15,819 nucleotides of DNA from Pseudomonadaceae bacterium UBA836 (GTDB lineage Bacteria; Pseudomonadota; Gammaproteobacteria; Pseudomonadales; Pseudomonadaceae). Both the position numbers and the translations under genes were made by a program. The notes beneath the pieces were generated by a model. That model searched no databases. It was not told where the DNA came from and saw nothing but the letters and a program-made list of their open reading frames with translations. The stretch is from assembly GCA_002296055.1 (NCBI GenBank), contig DBHE01000153.1, positions 1 to 15,819 on the forward strand, given 5' to 3'. Positions 14,532-15,819 of the stretch are shown here, one piece after another. The number at the start of each line of letters is the position of its first letter. The first letter of the stretch is position 1.

Positions 14532-15819
14532 ATGTCACCTTCTTTCATTCACCTGCGTGTCCACAGTGAATATTCCCTGGTTGATGGGCTGGTCAAGGTT
14601 AAGCCCTTGATCAAGGCTGTCGGCGAGGCGGGCATGCCGGCGGTGGCGATCACCGACCAGAACAATATGTGCAGTCTGGTCAAGTTCTACAAAACCGCGA
14701 CCGGCGCCGGTATCAAGCCTATTTCCGGGGTCGATCTGTGGCTGACCGATGCCGAGGACGACAGCGTCCTGACTCGCATCAGTCTGCTGGCGATGGACCC
14801 CAAGGGGTACCGCAACCTGACCGAGCTGGTCTCCCGTGGCTTTACCGAAGGTCAGCGCAACGGCTTGGTGACGGTTCGCCGTGAGTGGGTGGCCGAGGCC
14901 AGTGAAGGCGTGATCGCGCTGTCGGCGGCTAAAGAGGGTGAAGTAGGTCTGGCGCTGCTGTCCTCCAGCCCTGTGCGGGCTGATGATCTGCTGGCGTACT
15001 GGATGGGCGTATTCCCCGGTCGTTTCTACCTGGAGCTGCAGCGCACCGGCCGCGTCAATGATGAAGAGCACGTGCACGCGGCAGTCGCACTAGCGGCGCG
15101 CAGCGGCTGCCCGGTGGTCGCGACCAACGATGTGCGCTTTCTCAAACGCAGCGACTTTGAAGCCCACGAGACGCGCGTCTGTATCGGTGAAGGCCGCGCG
15201 CTGGATGACCCGCGCCGCGTCCGCCAGTACAGCGAAGAGCAGTACCTGAAAACGGCGGAAGAGATGGCCGAGCTGTTCTCGGACATTCCCGAAGCGCTGG
15301 AAAACAGCGTCGAGATTGCCAAGCGCTGCAATATCGATGTGCAACTGGGCAAATACTTCCTGCCGGACTTTCCGGTACCGGAGGGGATGACCGAAGCCGA
15401 GTTCTTCAAGAAGGTCTCCTTTGAGGGGCTGGAGGAGCGCCTCAAGGTCATTCTGCCGCCCGACACCCCGGACTACGACGCCAAGCGCCAGGTTTACATC
15501 GACCGCCTGAACTTCGAGCTCGACATCATCAATCAGATGGGCTTCCCCGGCTACTTCCTGATCGTGATGGACTTTATCAAGTGGGCCAAGGGCAACGGCG
15601 TGCCGGTGGGACCGGGCCGGGGTTCCGGGGCGGGCTCGCTGGTGGCGTATTCGCTGCTGATTACCGACCTTGATCCGCTGGCCTACGACCTGCTGTTCGA
15701 GCGCTTCCTCAACCCGGAACGTGTGTCAATGCCCGACTTTGACGTCGACTTTTGCATGGAAGGGCGCGACCGCGTTATTGACTACGTGGCCGATACCTAC
15801 GGCCGTAACGCGGTATCGC
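14532..15819 (+). CDS. dnaE: DNA polymerase III alpha subunit (3'-truncated by window edge)
   Basis: DnaE is the replicative polymerase subunit. The window shows its first 429 codons of roughly 1170, and the frame stays open to the last base. The N-terminal PHP domain begins [19 protein letters not shown] and includes [37 protein letters not shown] and [20 protein letters not shown] lead into the palm. [16 protein letters not shown] is the conserved glycine-rich segment, and PDFDVDF carries the catalytic aspartates D402 and D404 (E. coli D401 and D403). ATG 14532 has CAGGA five nt upstream and gives the family N-terminus. It follows rnhB by 91 nt containing a hairpin and a possible promoter. 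No internal stop or frameshift is seen. Confidence 0.97.
   Translation, partial: MSPSFIHLRVHSEYSLVDGLVKVKPLIKAVGEAGMPAVAITDQNNMCSLVKFYKTATGAGIKPISGVDLWLTDAEDDSVLTRISLLAMDPKGYRNLTELVSRGFTEGQRNGLVTVRREWVAEASEGVIALSAAKEGEVGLALLSSSPVRADDLLAYWMGVFPGRFYLELQRTGRVNDEEHVHAAVALAARSGCPVVATNDVRFLKRSDFEAHETRVCIGEGRALDDPRRVRQYSEEQYLKTAEEMAELFSDIPEALENSVEIAKRCNIDVQLGKYFLPDFPVPEGMTEAEFFKKVSFEGLEERLKVILPPDTPDYDAKRQVYIDRLNFELDIINQMGFPGYFLIVMDFIKWAKGNGVPVGPGRGSGAGSLVAYSLLITDLDPLAYDLLFERFLNPERVSMPDFDVDFCMEGRDRVIDYVADTYGRNAVS

Noticed and set aside
1..15819. Search by eye for an undescribed system, mobile element, CRISPR array, tRNA or foreign gene.
   Set aside because: Every open stretch is filled by a recognised conserved housekeeping gene in the standard gammaproteobacterial order, with even codon use and no repeats; nothing is left unexplained beyond short intergenic regions.

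Overview
The window is one contiguous, all plus-strand block of housekeeping genes: rpsB(partial)-tsf-pyrH-frr-uppS-cdsA-dxr-rseP-bamA-skp-lpxD-fabZ-lpxA-lpxB-rnhB-dnaE(partial). Gene order and content match the conserved translation / isoprenoid / outer-membrane-biogenesis cluster of Gammaproteobacteria, and the protein sequences read closest to Pseudomonas (for example Tsf of 289 aa, RRF of 185 aa, LpxD of 353 aa, all the usual Pseudomonas lengths). I infer a member of the Pseudomonadaceae or a close relative, with a moderately GC-rich genome. LpxA and UppS carry residues unlike P. aeruginosa as I remember it, so it is probably not a P. aeruginosa-group strain. No mobile element, CRISPR array, tRNA, rRNA, phage gene or sign of transfer is visible.

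Layout. (1) 1-1680, translation: the 3' part of rpsB (ribosomal protein S2) and tsf (EF-Ts), each followed by a strong intrinsic terminator. (2) 1866-3162: pyrH (UMP kinase) and frr (ribosome recycling factor), 4 nt apart. (3) 3213-5967: uppS, cdsA and dxr, joined by stop/start overlaps; they supply undecaprenyl-PP, CDP-diacylglycerol and MEP-pathway isoprenoid precursors. (4) 6000-10337, envelope assembly and surveillance: rseP (site-2 protease), bamA (outer-membrane insertase) and skp (periplasmic chaperone). (5) 10337-13838, lipid A synthesis: lpxD, fabZ, lpxA and lpxB, with a terminator-like hairpin between lpxD and fabZ. (6) 13835-15819: rnhB (RNase HII), overlapping lpxB, then the 5' third of dnaE (DNA polymerase III alpha) running off the window.

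The genes work together as a growth and envelope module. UppS and CdsA make the lipid carrier and phospholipid precursor, Dxr feeds UppS, LpxA/D/B build the lipid A disaccharide while FabZ competes for the same 3-hydroxyacyl-ACP pool, and BamA/Skp/RseP insert outer-membrane proteins and monitor that insertion. Five stop/start overlaps (uppS-cdsA, cdsA-dxr, skp-lpxD, fabZ-lpxA, lpxB-rnhB) suggest translational coupling. There is no gene-free stretch over 300 bases; the largest gap is 1681-1865 (185 nt), which holds the tsf terminator and the pyrH ribosome binding site.

I found no undescribed system. The observations most worth checking are residue-level departures in LpxA (acyl-chain ruler) and UppS (metal-ligand position), and the hairpins that may divide the cluster into transcription units.
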